NCBI GenBank assembly: GCA_018292915.2
Contig: JACVVK020000317.1
Span: forward strand, 154,501-218,500
Source: Batillaria attramentaria
Taxonomy: Eukaryota; Mollusca; Gastropoda; Batillariidae
Length of the DNA: 64,000 bases
Direction: 5' to 3'
The position numbers and the translations under genes are program-made. Below, piece after piece: positions 24,268-36,773 of this stretch (the stretch's first letter is position 1; each line of letters begins with the position of its first letter). The notes beneath the pieces are model-generated. The model did no database searches, had not been told where the DNA came from, and was given only the letters and a program-made list of their open reading frames with translations.

Positions 24268-26377
24268 CACGAAAATATATGTATTCATTTATCATATTTC
24301 TTTATTATTAATTTTTTTTTAAAATTTCATTTATTTATCTATTTATAACATAGCTGAGAAATTTGGGCTGCTCAAATCGGATGAGTGCACTGCCATAGTA
24401 AAAAAGCCACCCATCTGGTTTTGCCATTCCCTGGTTCCTCCAATTTGGAACAGGATCTTTAATGTGTGTTGTTGAAATATGTTGATGCTGTCATGCAAAA
24501 TTCATTTGCCATTTGGGCTACGAGAAACATGAGACTGGTCTGCCCAAAATCTTCTCATATTTGGCGATGGGTGAGTGTTTCTGGTCCTAAGTATGCCCTT
24601 ATGCTCATCTGTATCATATCAAATGCACATACGTTTGTGTTGTCATTATCCTTGATCAGCTTTATGGCACGCTCAGTGAACATCTGCGTAGAGTATTTGC
24701 CGGTCGCTGTTTTCACCGGCACCTCACCGTCACGTAAGTCATAGCCACAGACTTCCGGGATGTCATCAGAATCTTTCACGTGTGAGTTAGCTGTGTGAAC
24801 ACCATCACAGCTGAAATGCGTGTAGTAATCCTCAGCTCCTCCCAGATACCCTAGGAAGTCAAAGAAAAAAATAGAAGAAGAAAAAAAAAAGGATATAGGT
24901 GTCAATTTATGATTACTAGGCTGCATAGATCCTGACTTAAGTCTTGGAACAGTCGCGCTTGTGAGCACCCCTATACACTAGAAACAGTCCCCCCAACACC
25001 CATCCCCCCCCCCCCCCAACACACACACAGATTGCAAATCAAATTCCATACCAAAGCAGTTACTTACACTACAGTGATGGTGCGATACTGTTTTTGCCCA
25101 CACATTTATAGATTATACATGTATGTATGTGGTTTCTATTGTATGTATACATGTATACATGTATGTATGTATGTATCTATACATGTGTACAATGTATGTA
25201 TGTATGTATGTATGTATGTACGTATGTAAGCTTTCACGTACGTCTTTGTGTGTGTATATATACTGGATAAAAAAAAAAGTTATAAAAAAAAAATTCCATA
25301 CCAAAGAAAGAGTCGAACCCTCTGCGAGTAGGCAAGTAATCTTCCTTGTAGAAGCCCAGATGCCATTTTCCGATAGCATGTGTAGTGTATCCGGCCTCGC
25401 GCAGTTTGTCTGCAAGGGTGGGGCTATCGAGGGGCAAACCGTTGGGCTGTGTCGGCCAGATGATTTCATGCTGCAGGCCTGTGTGGATCTTGTGAAAAAG
25501 AAGGGAAGAGATACACTGCGTTTGAAAGATGAATGACATCGCTTTATAGAAGTGCCTAATACTAGGGCTCCAAATTATTGATAATATTAAGATAGCGTGC
25601 ATGGACGCACGTGTCTATACAAGTGAGAAAAAGAGAAACAAGTGGCAGAAATTCAAATGAAGAAATTGTAAACATTAAGATGGTAAGATGGTGCTATGGA
25701 TGTCTGTGTGGTTTGGGACTGCGGGAGCCCGGACAGGGCCGCATTCCACGCTTACTGTCAGGAATATCCTGGCATTAACCAGGCCCGGGAACTACGGCAC
25801 CTGCGGTGCCGGCCATGTAATCATCCACATCATAAGATGTGTCATAACAAGGGAAGCACCCCCAAAGTCGCACCCGTGAAGTGGGTGAACCTCAGCTGTG
25901 TGGGAACAGCCTCCCCATTGGGCCCGTAGCACACCTGCTCTGGGTAGGAGCCAACCTAGGTAGGAAAAATCCCGCTTGCCTCGGCGCGGCTGGGACTCGA
26001 ACTAGGGTCTCCCGGTCCATGGTCCGAAGTGCTAACCACTATACTACGGGGGCCGGTTTAACATAATGTATTGCTGCATAAATAAAATGATTTCTGCATG
26101 AAACTGATCTTACTGACTTTACCTGGTATCTACCAGAGAGGAGCTGACTGCGTGTGGGAGAGCAGATTGGCTGTACATAGTAGTTCGCAAGCCTCACTCC
26201 CCCACCAGCCAGACTGTCAAGCTTTGGAGTGTAGATTTCTGAGCCATGAAATCCAACATCGTTGAAGCCCAAGTCATCTGCCAGCACAAAGACAATGTGT
26301 GGACGATCTTCGCCTCTTGCGGACACTGCCCATAGCACTGTAATCACAAACAGTGATTTAGGATCTATAAATTTCAT
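20091..26377 (-). CDS. ARSB-like: Arylsulfatase B-like sulfatase, copy B
   Basis: Eight exons in transcript order: 26377-26123, 25488-25302, 24850-24633, 24212-24101, 23461-23366, 22438-22195, 21540-21389, 20359-20091. All introns are GT-AG and the phases close, giving 510 aa. I chose the ATG at 26377 (good context, followed by the signal-like [16 protein letters not shown]). An in-frame ATG at 26464 would add 29 less signal-like residues. [10 protein letters not shown] gives D34 and D35, and C72-S-P-T-R is the formylglycine motif. [31 protein letters not shown] and [16 protein letters not shown] are present. Exons 2, 4, 5, 6, 7 and 8 have exactly the same lengths as in copy A, and exon 3 is 9 bases longer. 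It is a tandem paralogue with both catalytic signatures intact, so probably active. Substrate specificity is unknown. Confidence 0.94.
20858..21040 (-). mobile_element. LINE 3' tail fragment
   Basis: It begins with (ATA)n at 20858-20872, followed by AATGGTATTTGTACGGCGCA, CTCAATGCGCCTGTCACTCA and a segment ending TCAAGCAACAAAGACCAGCA. It is the reverse complement of the 3' UTR of the element at 13273-13470. No coding part remains. It lies in intron 7 of sulfatase B. Confidence 0.7.
21690..22100. repeat. C/A-rich low-complexity tract in sulfatase B intron 6
   Basis: CA repeats with interspersed CCCC and AAAA runs, ending in a C20-type run near 22060-22079. Open frames here (VCVCV or THTHT) are compositional artefacts. 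Confidence 0.85.
25121..25232. repeat. (GTAT)n microsatellite
   Basis: Imperfect GTAT/ACATGTAT repeats in sulfatase B intron 2. Confidence 0.85.
25677..26055 (-). mobile_element. SINE family A, 3'-truncated
   Basis: Minus-strand copy with an intact tRNA-like head (CCCGTAGTATAGTGGTTAGC at 26049-26030) and the family body. It lacks the final segment from CATCATGCATAAT to the GGGGCAGC end. An 8-bp insertion interrupts the CTGTCCCGCAGTCCC motif. It lies in intron 1 of sulfatase B. Confidence 0.8.
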
Positions 26378-27298
26378 GTTTACCGTAGTCTTGCAGGTAG
26401 AAAGTGTGTTCGACTTGTGCACAGAATATGACAAAGCTTTAGTCTGTATCAGCTGAAAGGCCATTCAAGGACACTAGTCGCTGTACAATCTACCGTGGAA
26501 AGTACAGTAAAACCTATGCAAAATTTCATCTGGATAAACAAAATGCAGCAAATGATATGCTAAAAAAATTCTTACCCATAAAATTTACTGAAACCCACAA
26601 TCCAGTAGCATAAAGGGGTTTCTGACTCGGAAATGATGGAAACTAGTTACTGTGATGCAGATGACTGCGAAATCAGGAAGTGTTTTTTTTTCCTCCTCTG
26701 TTTTGCCCTTTTTTCCTCCCTAAAAAACAACAAAAACAAACTGTACCAATCATACTGCTTTTGACGGGGACCACCTGTTTTATACTTGTCTAAGAGGGAC
26801 ACAGATAATTTGCAGGCAATTGTTAGTCTATAACTGCGTCTATAACTGGCCACGTGTCCTGTAACTTTTTCCTGGTCCGTTAATACCCAGACAGGTCTGA
26901 CAGTATCAATTACAGTTACTGTTATCAAGTTTATCACCTGAAACACATACTAGTATCTGACCTCGTGTTGTTGATGTAGACGATTTGCTGTTATCTGCAA
27001 CCTATGGGACTGTTTCGGTAAGATGGCCATCGTCCCGAACAGTGTGCTGTCGGAAATACCATGATATTAATGCAGTTACATGTAGTTCAGAATGGTACGT
27101 TCTGAGATAACGAAAGTAGGTCGAACCGGAAGTAAACAAGGGCAGTCACTCTATTTGCACACCTGAGGGACGCACCGAAAGCTTGCGAAATGACACCGAA
27201 TATTGCACAGTAAAACGCTCTCCCCTGTCGACAGAAGTGACAGTACTAGTTGCTGAACTATTTCCAAAGTATTTTTCTTGAAGAAGAACTTGCTAGCT
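26378..27298. promoter_or_regulatory. Divergent upstream region of sulfatase B and ZDHHC24-like
   Basis: The two start codons face away from each other across about 920 bp. No TATA box or CpG island is obvious by eye. The arrangement allows a shared promoter, but only spacing supports this. Confidence 0.35.
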
Positions 27299-28162
27299 AT
27301 GGCGACTGTGATGGAAGCTGTGCGGAAGCGGCTGCCGAAAACACCCACCGACTGGTTCTCATTCTGTTTTCTTCTCTCGGGTATGCACGGTGTTTTCGTG
27401 TTCGAAGTTTTCGTGGTGCTACCGTTTCTGTACAAGGACGTCACGGAATTTTCCCTCATGTACTACATCCACATACTCGCAGCCTTGTTCATTTATGTGA
27501 ACACACTTGGCAATGTCATCATGGTCATGATCACAGAGGCCGGTACTCGTGGGTTAGTGCTACCAGTGATTCTAAAACCGGGTTGGCGGTTCTGCAGTGT
27601 TTGTGAATGCAACGCGCCACCGCGGTCCTACCACTGCAACACATGCCGTACGTGCGTGCTGAGGCGTGACCACCACTGTGTGTTCACGGGCTGCTGCATC
27701 GGTCATAAAAACCAGCGGTATTTCGTTGTCATGGTTCTCTACTTTTGGATTGCGGCTTTGTATGCGACCATCATGAACGTGGACTTAGTGTACCATTTGT
27801 TTGGAGAGTTTTCTTTAAAGACTTTGTTTGTGCTGTTCCTCCCACTTCTTGCCTGGATGTTCCGGGTGATTGAAACTGTTACCATGACGATGGCCTTCAT
27901 GATCTCTCTGTGCCTTATTGTGTGCCTCCTGACCTTGGCGTTGCTGGGATACCACTTGCTCAATGTCATCAATGGTCAGACAGTCTTTGAGAAAACACAT
28001 CGCATCAGAGACTATGACCTCGGCCCTGTCAACAATCTGAAAGTTGTGTTTGGGAAAAACTGGGCAATATGCTGGCTGTTTCCACTCATTCCGTCCCCAC
28101 TGTTAGGAAATGGGCTGGAGTTCCCAAAAAAGAATGAAATAGAATCAGAGAAGGACATGTAG
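27299..28162 (+). CDS. ZDHHC24-like: DHHC palmitoyltransferase, ZDHHC24-like
   Basis: Single uninterrupted frame of 287 aa. The first ATG (27299) is followed by GCG. The product is predicted to S-acylate cytosolic cysteines of membrane-associated proteins from an endomembrane site. The cysteine-rich zinc-binding domain runs about 98-142 (FCSVCE, PPRSYHC, C-x2-C-x-LRR) with the catalytic D124-H125-H126-C127. Hydrophobic segments at about 20-42, 54-78, 141-162 and 174-222 give the usual four or more membrane passes. The C-terminal YDLGPVNNLKVVFGKNW, then WLFPLIPSPLLGNGLEF, resembles the ZDHHC24 tail. It is unusual here in being intronless while every other gene in the window is interrupted, so it may be an old retrocopy or simply a lineage with intron loss. 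The frame is fully open with no defects. Confidence 0.93.
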   Translation: MATVMEAVRKRLPKTPTDWFSFCFLLSGMHGVFVFEVFVVLPFLYKDVTEFSLMYYIHILAALFIYVNTLGNVIMVMITEAGTRGLVLPVILKPGWRFCSVCECNAPPRSYHCNTCRTCVLRRDHHCVFTGCCIGHKNQRYFVVMVLYFWIAALYATIMNVDLVYHLFGEFSLKTLFVLFLPLLAWMFRVIETVTMTMAFMISLCLIVCLLTLALLGYHLLNVINGQTVFEKTHRIRDYDLGPVNNLKVVFGKNWAICWLFPLIPSPLLGNGLEFPKKNEIESEKDM

Positions 28163-29730
28163 TGGTTTCTGTTCCATCATGGACACCGACAGAACTAAAT
28201 TTTCTGAAATGAATTGTGGATAATAAGAGAAAACGAAAATAAGAGAAAAAGAGAAATGCAATCAGTACAGTGCGCCAGGTATTGGGCTGGACCAGAGTTT
28301 GAAATTTACAGCATCAAAGATTTCAAGCATTTTCATTAAATCTTTTGATCCTCTAGCCTGGAGGTTCTGACCTCCTACTGGAGAGGGGAGCCGGGGTGGT
28401 CGAATGGTAGAGCGTTGGACTTCTAATGCTCGGGTTGTGAGTTGGATCCCGGCTGGGGCCAAATATATGTGCTGGCTTTTTCATCGTTGCCCCGTCTTTG
28501 ATATCACCCTATGTGGTGGAAAAGGACGTTAAACCCCCAAACACCCATCCTCCTACTGGAGAGCTTGGTGCTGGAGATGCTGTATCACGCAACTCCTCTG
28601 CCCCCTCTCCCCACCCCCACCTTCCCTTGGTCTCTGCGGAAGGACAGCTGAAGTTCCTGTGGGAAACGCCCTGATAAGCGACTAGAGGTGTATGAATTGA
28701 TGAAATTTATATATCACTATTGTAGAAATATTCTTCAGGTGTAGCTTGAGTGCCATGCAGTTTTAGGGGTTTTATCAGGGAGAATGTACTTATTGTATGC
28801 TTATGTACAGAGATGATCATATGTTATACACCCTCATGCGTAGAGACATTGACATGTCCTTGGGCAGTGAGGCTGATCGTTTGCTTTGGTAACTCTGTTG
28901 TTTTTGATATTTCAGGCATAAATGCATTATCAGTATGTGTACGTACGTTTGTGCTTCTCTTTTTTGTGCGGTTCAGATTCACTCTGTATTTCTAACTTCT
29001 TTACATGCAGGCGTGTTCACTGCACAAGATTTCAATTATCTTTTGATGTTTTTTCTTAAAAATTATGCAAGTTTATATTTTTGGTTCTTCTGATCAGGTA
29101 TACATGTATTATTTTAGCTACAAATGTGTGTGCACGTGCGTAAACCCAGTAAATATTACCTCACTATTTGGAGGCCATCTTTCACTCATGTAAAGTGTGT
29201 CAAACTTTTCATATCCATTGCTCTTTTTTTGTTGTTGTTGTTGCTGTTGTTGTTTTTGTTTTGTTTTCTTCTATTTAGGTAAATCTTTTTTTTTTGTTTT
29301 TTTTTGGTTGCTCTGAACGGGTGTGTGAGCCTTGTACAAATGACCTCAATATTTAGAGGTCATGTTTTGCTCATGTGAATTGTTATCAGCGTATTTGCTT
29401 CTGCGCATTTGACTCAATTGAGTCAAGAGGACTTCAGAATTATTAGACTTTCTGTTGCTCACTTTTGCTGTCATGTGATTTTGTCTTTGCCAGGCAGCAT
29501 ATATCTTACGACCCTGACCTTCTACAAAGGCCAGATTTTTGCGTGTTGTTCTGCAGTAAAGTCCGGTAGTAAAAACAGTAAGTTGTCGTGTTCCTTGCAT
29601 ACTACACATACTTTGTCACCATGATGGAATTTTGGTGGAACTCTTATTATGAGAACAGCACAGCGCCACACATTTTACACTTCCCCTAGGCTACTCAGGA
29701 AATTTGAGGGACATCAAAATCCCACTACAT
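28163..29730. other. 3' flank and intergenic, no gene recognised
   Basis: AT-rich DNA after the ZDHHC24-like stop, holding one SINE-B copy (separate entry) and T/G-rich low complexity near 29225-29310. I see no canonical AATAAA within the first 200 bp after the stop. Confidence 0.45.
28385..28552 (+). mobile_element. SINE family B copy
   Basis: The tRNA-like head GAGCCGGGGTGGTCGAATGG, with a GAGCGTTGGACTTCTAATGC anticodon-arm region and a B-box-like GTTGGATCC. The body follows: CGGCTGGGGCCAAATATATG, GCCCCGTCTTTGATATCACC, GGTGGAAAAGGACGTTAAAC. Short SINE of about 165 bp. Confidence 0.85.
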
Positions 29731-30133
29731 GTAATAATAATAATAATAATGAGTATTGTATAGGCGCTTTACCCAATTTCCTGAATCGGCTCAAAGCGCC
29801 GCAAACTGAACCCAACACGCACGCTCACGTAAACCGCACGCAGTCTCTCACACACTGGACATAAACACATTACAATCACGTGGTGCGAAGGGTCAGCTCA
29901 GCTATTTAAATTTCGGGATTTAGAATTGCATTTATTTTTCAAATTTGGCGGGCTGAACATTTCCAAAGCAGAGGGGGAGGAAGCCGGAGTACCCGGAGAG
30001 AACCCCCGACGATCGGCCCGAATGAACGGTGCCACATACGAGAAGGAAAAATTCTTTGCACCGAGTGGGACTCGAACCCTTGACCTCTCGCATTGGTGAC
30101 AGGTCTCTTAACCACTAGACCACCGACCGCCCC
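29731..30133 (-). mobile_element. SINE family C copy
   Basis: On the minus strand the head is GGGGCGGTCGGTGGTCTAGT with A box TGGTCTAGTGG and B box GGTTCGAGTCC. The body includes TTCTCTCCGGGTACTCCGGC and GCTGACCCTTCGCACCACGT. It ends with GCGGCGCTTTGAGCC, GGTAAAGCGCC and an (ATT)n tail at 29731-29750. About 400 bp and near full length. Confidence 0.85.
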
Positions 30134-30204
30134 AACCATGACAATAATATATTTCACTGTGATGTCTTTGACGATTCATTGGCAACATCTGGTGTACAAT
30201 ACAT

Positions 30205-30320
30205 CAGGGCTTACAATCTTCCACCTTTCGGCGGATTTCCACCTTTGGCTAAGAATTCCCCATTTAAGCATTTAAAATCATGCTCAAATTTGCACATATT
30301 TTGGTCTAATCTTTCCAAAA
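30205..30320 (+). repeat. Dispersed repeat family R, copy 3
   Basis: TTACAATCTTCCACCTTTCG, GGCGGATTTCCACCTTTGGC and a CATGCTCAAATTTGCACATA-type segment match the order of motifs in copies 1 and 2. This copy has a single internal repeat. Confidence 0.45.
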
Positions 30321-30499
30321 AAACAAACAAACAAAAAATCGAAGAGCATGCCCTGGGTCTGTACGTAATAGTCAAGGTTAGGGCTTTTAGCCCTGGGTTA
30401 GAGTCTAACCTCGAACTAAACTAGCTCTAAGGTTAAATTTTCTGTTTATTGTTTTAAATCAGGAAGTGGGCCCATTCCAGGAAGGTGCCTGAGCCGTTA

Positions 30500-31224
30500 T
30501 ACAGTATACGCCGGTTATAAGAAACTCGAGGGGGGTGAATTTTTTGGTTTCTTATATCCGAGTTTTCTTATATCTGAAAGTCGGATATAAGAAAGTATTT
30601 TGAAAAAATATTTCTTATAACCGAGTTCAGTGAAAAAAAAGGTTTAAAACATTTCTTTTTTTCTCAGTTCGTGTATGTTTTGCATTAAATTAAGAAATAT
30701 CTGGTTTCTCTTAAAGACCTGCACAGAATATATATGTGTAGAGTTAATATACACCAGTGCGCTTGTGTCCTTCAATGTCAGATTTTTTTGTTTGAACATG
30801 AAAATACTGTTTTTGCTTCCCAACTGCAGCGCTGGCGGTCATGTGGTAAGAAAAAACAAAACAAAAAGAAAAAAACAACAACCAAACCAACCAACCAACC
30901 AACCAAACAAACAAACAAAAAAGAACTAAGGGGAGAGAGAGAAAGAGAGAGAATTCCCTTGTATTTATAGGATATATTAAAAGTGCATTATGTATCAACT
31001 TTTGATCTATAAAACACTCGTCCCATTTGAGTATGATATGCGATGCTTTCCGTGTCTAATTTGGCTGAAAAAAGCTGCAAATTAGCTATTTTTTCTGTTG
31101 GGAGGGGGAAGGGGGATAGAGGAAAGATGGACCACGTATATTGTCAAAGAAAGGAATTGATCAACAGTTAGTCTAATACTGATAGTTTTATTCTCCTTAA
31201 CGCGAGCCCTGTAGACAGAGACAG

Positions 31225-31267
<43 letters not shown>

Positions 31268-31740
31268 TCCCAATCAGGCAAAAAAACAAAATAATAATAA
31301 AAACAACATATAACAATAGAACAACAAAAATGCATCTCGTATTTTTTTCTTCTTGTCAACATTCAATTTTGCACGGAACACAATGGTAAAGAACCAATTC
31401 AAGAAAAGAAAATCATGCGCCATCATGTGCCTGTCTTAAGTGACGTCAGACCGGACCTGTTTTCTTAGAATGAGTGAAATTTTCTTGGAAATGTACTTTC
31501 GGTTTCTTACAATGAGTGAAATTTTCTTGGAAATGTACTTTCGGTTTCTTATATCCGAGTTTTTGTATCAAGCGGGACAAGAAATTTGCTTTCCTAAAAC
31601 CGAGTTTTCTTATAAGCGAGTTTCTTGTATCCGAGTTTTTGTAATACATAATAAAGAAGAGTTTGGCCGGGGGGAAAAAATTCGTTGGCAATAACCGAGT
31701 TTTCTTATATCCGAGTTGCTTATATCCGGCGTCCACTGTA
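30500..31740. mobile_element. Non-autonomous pogo/Tc1-like DNA transposon
   Basis: Terminal inverted repeats: left TACAGTATACGCCGGTTATA and, reading inward from the right end, TACAGTGGACGCCGGATATA. Both continue with repeated CTTATATCCGAGTTTCTTAT-type subrepeats. A TA dinucleotide bounds each end. The interior (about 1.2 kb) includes a GA microsatellite and a direct duplication of about 53 bp (GAATGAGTGAAATTTTCTTG, twice near 31468 and 31510). No transposase frame is visible. Confidence 0.65.
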
Positions 31741-32406
31741 GAAGGATTTTTTTCTTCTTCTTTTCTTGCTTCCTTTTTTAAATTTTGCTTTTGGGTTTCT
31801 TTTTCTGGGTTAGGCCCGTAGCTGTGGGTTAAATTAACCTCGACTTTTACATACGGGCCCTGGGCAGACCTAGCATAACACGTCCGATTTGAGGGGTATG
31901 CTCATGGCTTTGACACTTTGTTGGTAAATGCTCCACACCTTTTCTCCTTTTGGATCATTGGCCATCTTCAGCCCTGATATGTGTATCTGTAGAAACTACA
32001 TGTACACCATTCTAGAGGGTGAGATGTGATTTCTGAAATTGCTCTGTCTCTGCCTCACACACACACACACACAAACCAATAATATTCTGGTTATTTAATG
32101 GTGAACTTGTTTCTGTCAAAACTCAGACAACAAGAATGAGACTTGAACCCAAAAAAGGCAGAACAGTCATGCAAAATTTGCATTAAAAATTCTAAACTTG
32201 GACACAATTTCAGCAAGTTTTGTTGAAATATCACATTTCTTAAGTTTTGTGAAGTTTGAAGTGGATTTCATAAACAAGACAAAACAGCACTTCAGTCATA
32301 CACCCACACTGACATATCAAGCCAACAAAGAAAAACAACAACAACAAAACCGCTGTGAATAATGGGCACGTGGAAAAGTATATCAAAACTGTTGTGGAAT
32401 TCTTGC

Positions 32407-32858
32407 TTAACCTTCCAGCTACGTCGTGGGTAAAAAGTTGCACACACATTGCTAAAAATGAACGTATCTCGGTCAATATTTATGTCACACCTTTGAAATT
32501 TCATGGTTTGACTATGTTCATGCCAAAAATTGTTTTGTTTAACTTGTAATTAGCAGAGTAATTAAACAATAAATAAGTTGTGAATTGCCTATATAAAAAC
32601 CATGGGTAATTTGTTTCCCACGATGTAGGACTAGGAATAAGTTGAAATTTACCTTTCTAAAAACCATGGGTAATTTGTTTCCCACGATGTAGGACTAGGA
32701 ATAAGCTACAATCTGCCTATATGAAAACCATGGGTAATTTGTTTCCCACAACGTAGGACTAGGAATAAGTCGAAAATTACCTATGTAAAAACCATGGGTA
32801 AGTTGTTTCACACGATGTAGGACTAAGAAGTTTTTTAGCGACGTAGCTGGAAGGTTAA
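32407..32858. mobile_element. TTAA-bounded MITE (piggyBac- or Kolobok-like)
   Basis: The ends are perfect 20-bp inverted repeats starting TTAACCTTCCAGCTACGTCG (32407-32426 and, inverted, 32839-32858). TTAA target duplications are typical of piggyBac and Kolobok superfamilies. The element has no coding capacity, and its right half consists of a 64-bp tandem repeat. Confidence 0.75.
32600..32830. repeat. 64-bp tandem repeat inside the MITE
   Basis: CCATGGGTAATTTGTTTCCC starts at 32600, 32664, 32728 and (GTAAGTTGTTTCAC variant) 32792, an exact 64-bp period with about 3.7 copies. Copies differ mainly in the AAGTTGAAATTTACC segment. Confidence 0.9.
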
Positions 32859-34224
32859 CACAAATTTAAGAACAGCTTGGGAGAAGTAGAGAAAGTGTCA
32901 TCTTGGGGTTGTTCTCAAAATGAAGTTACGCCAAACTGCCCCAAGCAACACGAAACAGCACCACCTCCTGATGAGATCACCAGCTTCTACATGTACAAGT
33001 TCATACAGCAAAACACGTGTAAGAATGAGAAAATCTACCAGAAATGAAATACACGTACTTGGTAGCCTAAAAACAGCCAACATGCTACCCCAAAAATGTA
33101 AATGTCATAAACACATGCTCGTGCATAAATACATGCACAATTACCACATTTGCATATAATGTACACTTGCATAAGTACTGCATGAAACACATGCAGGACT
33201 TTGTAGAATACTTCTGGTCACTTCATGTGAGCCAAACATAAATGATCAAAAATATTCTCAGCAGTTCAATATATGCGACATGCATTCAGTATAAGCACAT
33301 AATTACATTGGTAGTTAGCAAAAGCAGGTAAACCACAAATAATTCCCTACCCCCTCCCCTCCCCCCCTCCCCCAAAATGTCAAATAGATTAATAACTATC
33401 ACAGTTTAGGATCTGAAACCATTGTGCAACCAATGGACCACGAATATTATAATCACAACACATACACGACCATCATCAACATTGGAGACAGTTGCAGCTT
33501 TGGTCAGTGCATGGAATGCCACTTGCATCCGAGACAGTTGCACCTACATGAACTACATAAATAAACTGTATGTGTGCTACTGATGAACACATTTAACATT
33601 TTCACGAGAGACACGGACCTTGGCGCTTTGCTCATGAACACTAAACCTTACAGGGTGCCGCATTCATGGGAACCGCTTTTAAAGACAAATTCCCTGACTG
33701 ACTGGCTAATGTACCAGACACTTGTCCTGAATATTTCCATTAACTGTCCACTGTGGCACTCAAAAGATAAGATTTATACCTCCCTTCGTAGGAAAGTAAT
33801 GGGACATTTCAAATATGCATCGGTCTATGACGGAAGCAACATGAATTCAGGTGATTTCCTTCAATGAAATGGTGTTGCAATTAGTTGAGGGTCTGAAGTA
33901 AGGCTTATTCATAACTCTTGCAGACCGTGAGCTCTAACTTGAGCATGACTGAGTTGGGATTTGGCCCAGTGGTTAAGGCTTACAGGATGTCAGGCACTGG
34001 GGTCAAATCCCATGGTGGGCTGGAATCTGGAAAAAGGGGCGGGGGTGGGGGAGAGGGGGGGGGGGGTTGATGTAAAAAACAGCAACATGTTCCCCCCTTG
34101 GTCAGAGCAGCCAAATTTCCCATATTCTGGTAATTGGACTTAGATACACCAAAGCCAAACAGTAGTGGTAAAGATTGGCACACACACATATCATCCTAGT
34201 TGTACACTTGACACATTCAGTTTG
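32859..34224. other. Intergenic, 3' flank of the 17-exon gene
   Basis: No coding sequence is recognised. The stretch contains C-rich runs near 33350-33375, a diverged SINE-D copy and AT-rich DNA. Confidence 0.45.
33955..34150 (+). mobile_element. SINE family D, diverged copy
   Basis: The head GGGATTTGGCCCAGTGGTTA has A-box-like TGGCCCAGTGG and B-box-like GGGTCAAATCC with the family's following CATGGTGGGCTGGAATCTGG. It is strongly diverged and interrupted by a G-run. Confidence 0.6.
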
Positions 34225-36727
34225 TCAACAAATACTCTGACTGCGTCTCAACTTCTTCCCAGCTTTCTTTTTCTTTTTCTTCTTTCCATTCTCTCCAGCC
34301 TCCTTCTCCGCTGCCAGCTTGGCTTTTCGCTCCTCGGCCCGTTTCTGGCGCCACAGGGACAGCTCCACCATTGCTGGAAACACACAAGTTTAAGACAAAA
34401 AAATAATTTAAGTGTTCAAGGCTTTACTGTCTGACCTCACAGATGACATTTTGTTTTGGAACAGTTATGCAGCTTGTGAGTGTACTTGTAATGTATGCTT
34501 GAAATAGTTGATCTACAGGTTAGAAAAGCTCTCAATGTGATATGCTGGCGTTTGCTGGCTGTGTTGTTGTTGTTGTTCGTGGGCTGAACACTCCCAGGGT
34601 CATCCACTTGGATGAGAGGATTATATATATATGTGTGTGACTGTTTTCAATTGCCTTGCCACATGGGCAGACACACTCCGGATTCGGAGGAGCGGACTAT
34701 GTGAAAGAGGAGAATTTCAATAGATGAAGCTCTCCTAGTCAGCTCTGTGTGTGCCTCTATGCTAAAACTTGTCCACGTAAAGGTTAGAAGAGCTCTAAAT
34801 GCGATACGCTGACATTTGCTGACCATGTGAATCTCCTAGTCAGATGTGTGATAAACATAACCTGAGGCAGACGCTGTGTGTTTCAGCTCCTGTCTGCTCA
34901 AAGCAAGCCTGCACTACAAAGTAACAACCATTCACCAGGATACATAGCAATTCATGTACAAGAAATTTTATGTATGCAATTTTATGAGTTTGGAGTAGAC
35001 ATGAGCGGTAGAAATATTCAGCATACCCAGCTTCTTCTCGGCGATCTTTAATTTTCTGTGTTCCTCTGGCAGCCATACTCTTGGATGACTCAGAAGCCTG
35101 CGACACAGTACCATGAATAATGTCACTCTCTCCTACCCCAGCATTAACAGCAGTCATGAACAAACCATATGGTGTGCAACTTTTTCTCCTTTTCTTTTTT
35201 TTGTGGGTAACATTTTTTCGTCTAAGTGACTGGAATCTGATTTTTGTTGTTTTTTAAAACCCATCCCGACAAAATTAAGTTTGTAGAAAAAAGATATGGT
35301 CTAATGCCAACAGCCAATTATTACCCTTTCTTGAACACTCACCCAGCGGAATAAGATCGCGGCAGCTTGGCGGAGAGGTCGTAGTGGAGAGTTCTGCCAC
35401 TTGGGGGAAAGAGAGCCCTGCATATGAAGTACACGCATAAAACAGTGAGACTAATTCCATTCAGCTTTGCAATGTGAGAATGTGTGTGTGTGTGTGTGTG
35501 CGCGCATGTGCGTGCGTATGTGTGTGTAAAGTTTCAACTGTTTTCATTCATATCAGAGACTAGACATTTTCCAAAAGTGGTTTTAAAACAACTGATTCTA
35601 TGTAAATTGTACAGGCACCTAACCCTCTGCCCAGCAATCATCAATATTCATATGATGGAATTTCATGAAAGTCGCACCTCTCTAGAGTTTCAGCCTTGAC
35701 ATCGATGCCATAGCAGGCGAGTCGACCTTGAATCTCACGGCATTCCTCAAGTGATTCAGTGTCTTCCTCCTGAAAGAAACAGTTTCCATTATTTCTGAGT
35801 CTGGTGATTTTTCACTAAAGCATCTGCTTTGAAACGAAAAACAAAACAAAAAACACAACAACAAAAAAGATTACCCCCCCCCCCCCCCCCCAAGAAATCA
35901 AACAGTGATTACCTCAAGAAGATGATTCTTGCTAGTAAGGTGAACAGCCCGGCCAGATGGAGGTGCAGACTTTAGACCTGCACGACGCTGCTGAGACCGG
36001 GCATGGGCCGTCGAATAAGATGAGTACTCTCCTGCAGAACGAGACCCCAGCATGAATACATGTCACCTGATACTACTACTACTACCACAACTACTACTAT
36101 GTACTACTACTACTACTACATACTACATCTACTACTATGCTAAAGATGATTTCGGAAAAAACAAATACATACACAGGAATACGTGTTGGGGTGTAACTGC
36201 ATGGTTACTTGTTTTAAATTGTTCAGAAGTTTGTTAGACCTTAATGTTTAACTGTATTTTATTTTTATGTTTTATATCAAGATCTTTAATGACTGTATTT
36301 TATCTTATCTGTGACAGAGCATCATGTGAGTCCGAAGAAGATTTTCTGTTTTTAGAGTCTCTCTTAAACAGACAATAAAGTATTCTGAATTGAATTGAAC
36401 CCTGTGGTGGTAACTTTGTTTTCTGCGGACTAAAACTCGTGTCACCTTGCTCCAACAAATACTGACACATGAAGAAAACCTCAACCCTGAGAGGTGCAGC
36501 AAGTTTTGGGCTTTTCAACTCACTGCGCGTTTCTTTAGAACGTGATGATGCTGCTGATTTTGAAGCACTGTTCGTGGACTCCTCACTGCGTAACGCTCGG
36601 ACGGCTGCGTTAGCTCTCTGAATCTCCACAGCACTGCGTAGCACACACAAATCATGTGTCGATATTAAAGGTTTCGTTCTGACAAGACAAATTTGTATCT
36701 GAATTGGTTCTGAGTGGGTGCACAACT

Positions 36728-36773
<46 letters not shown>
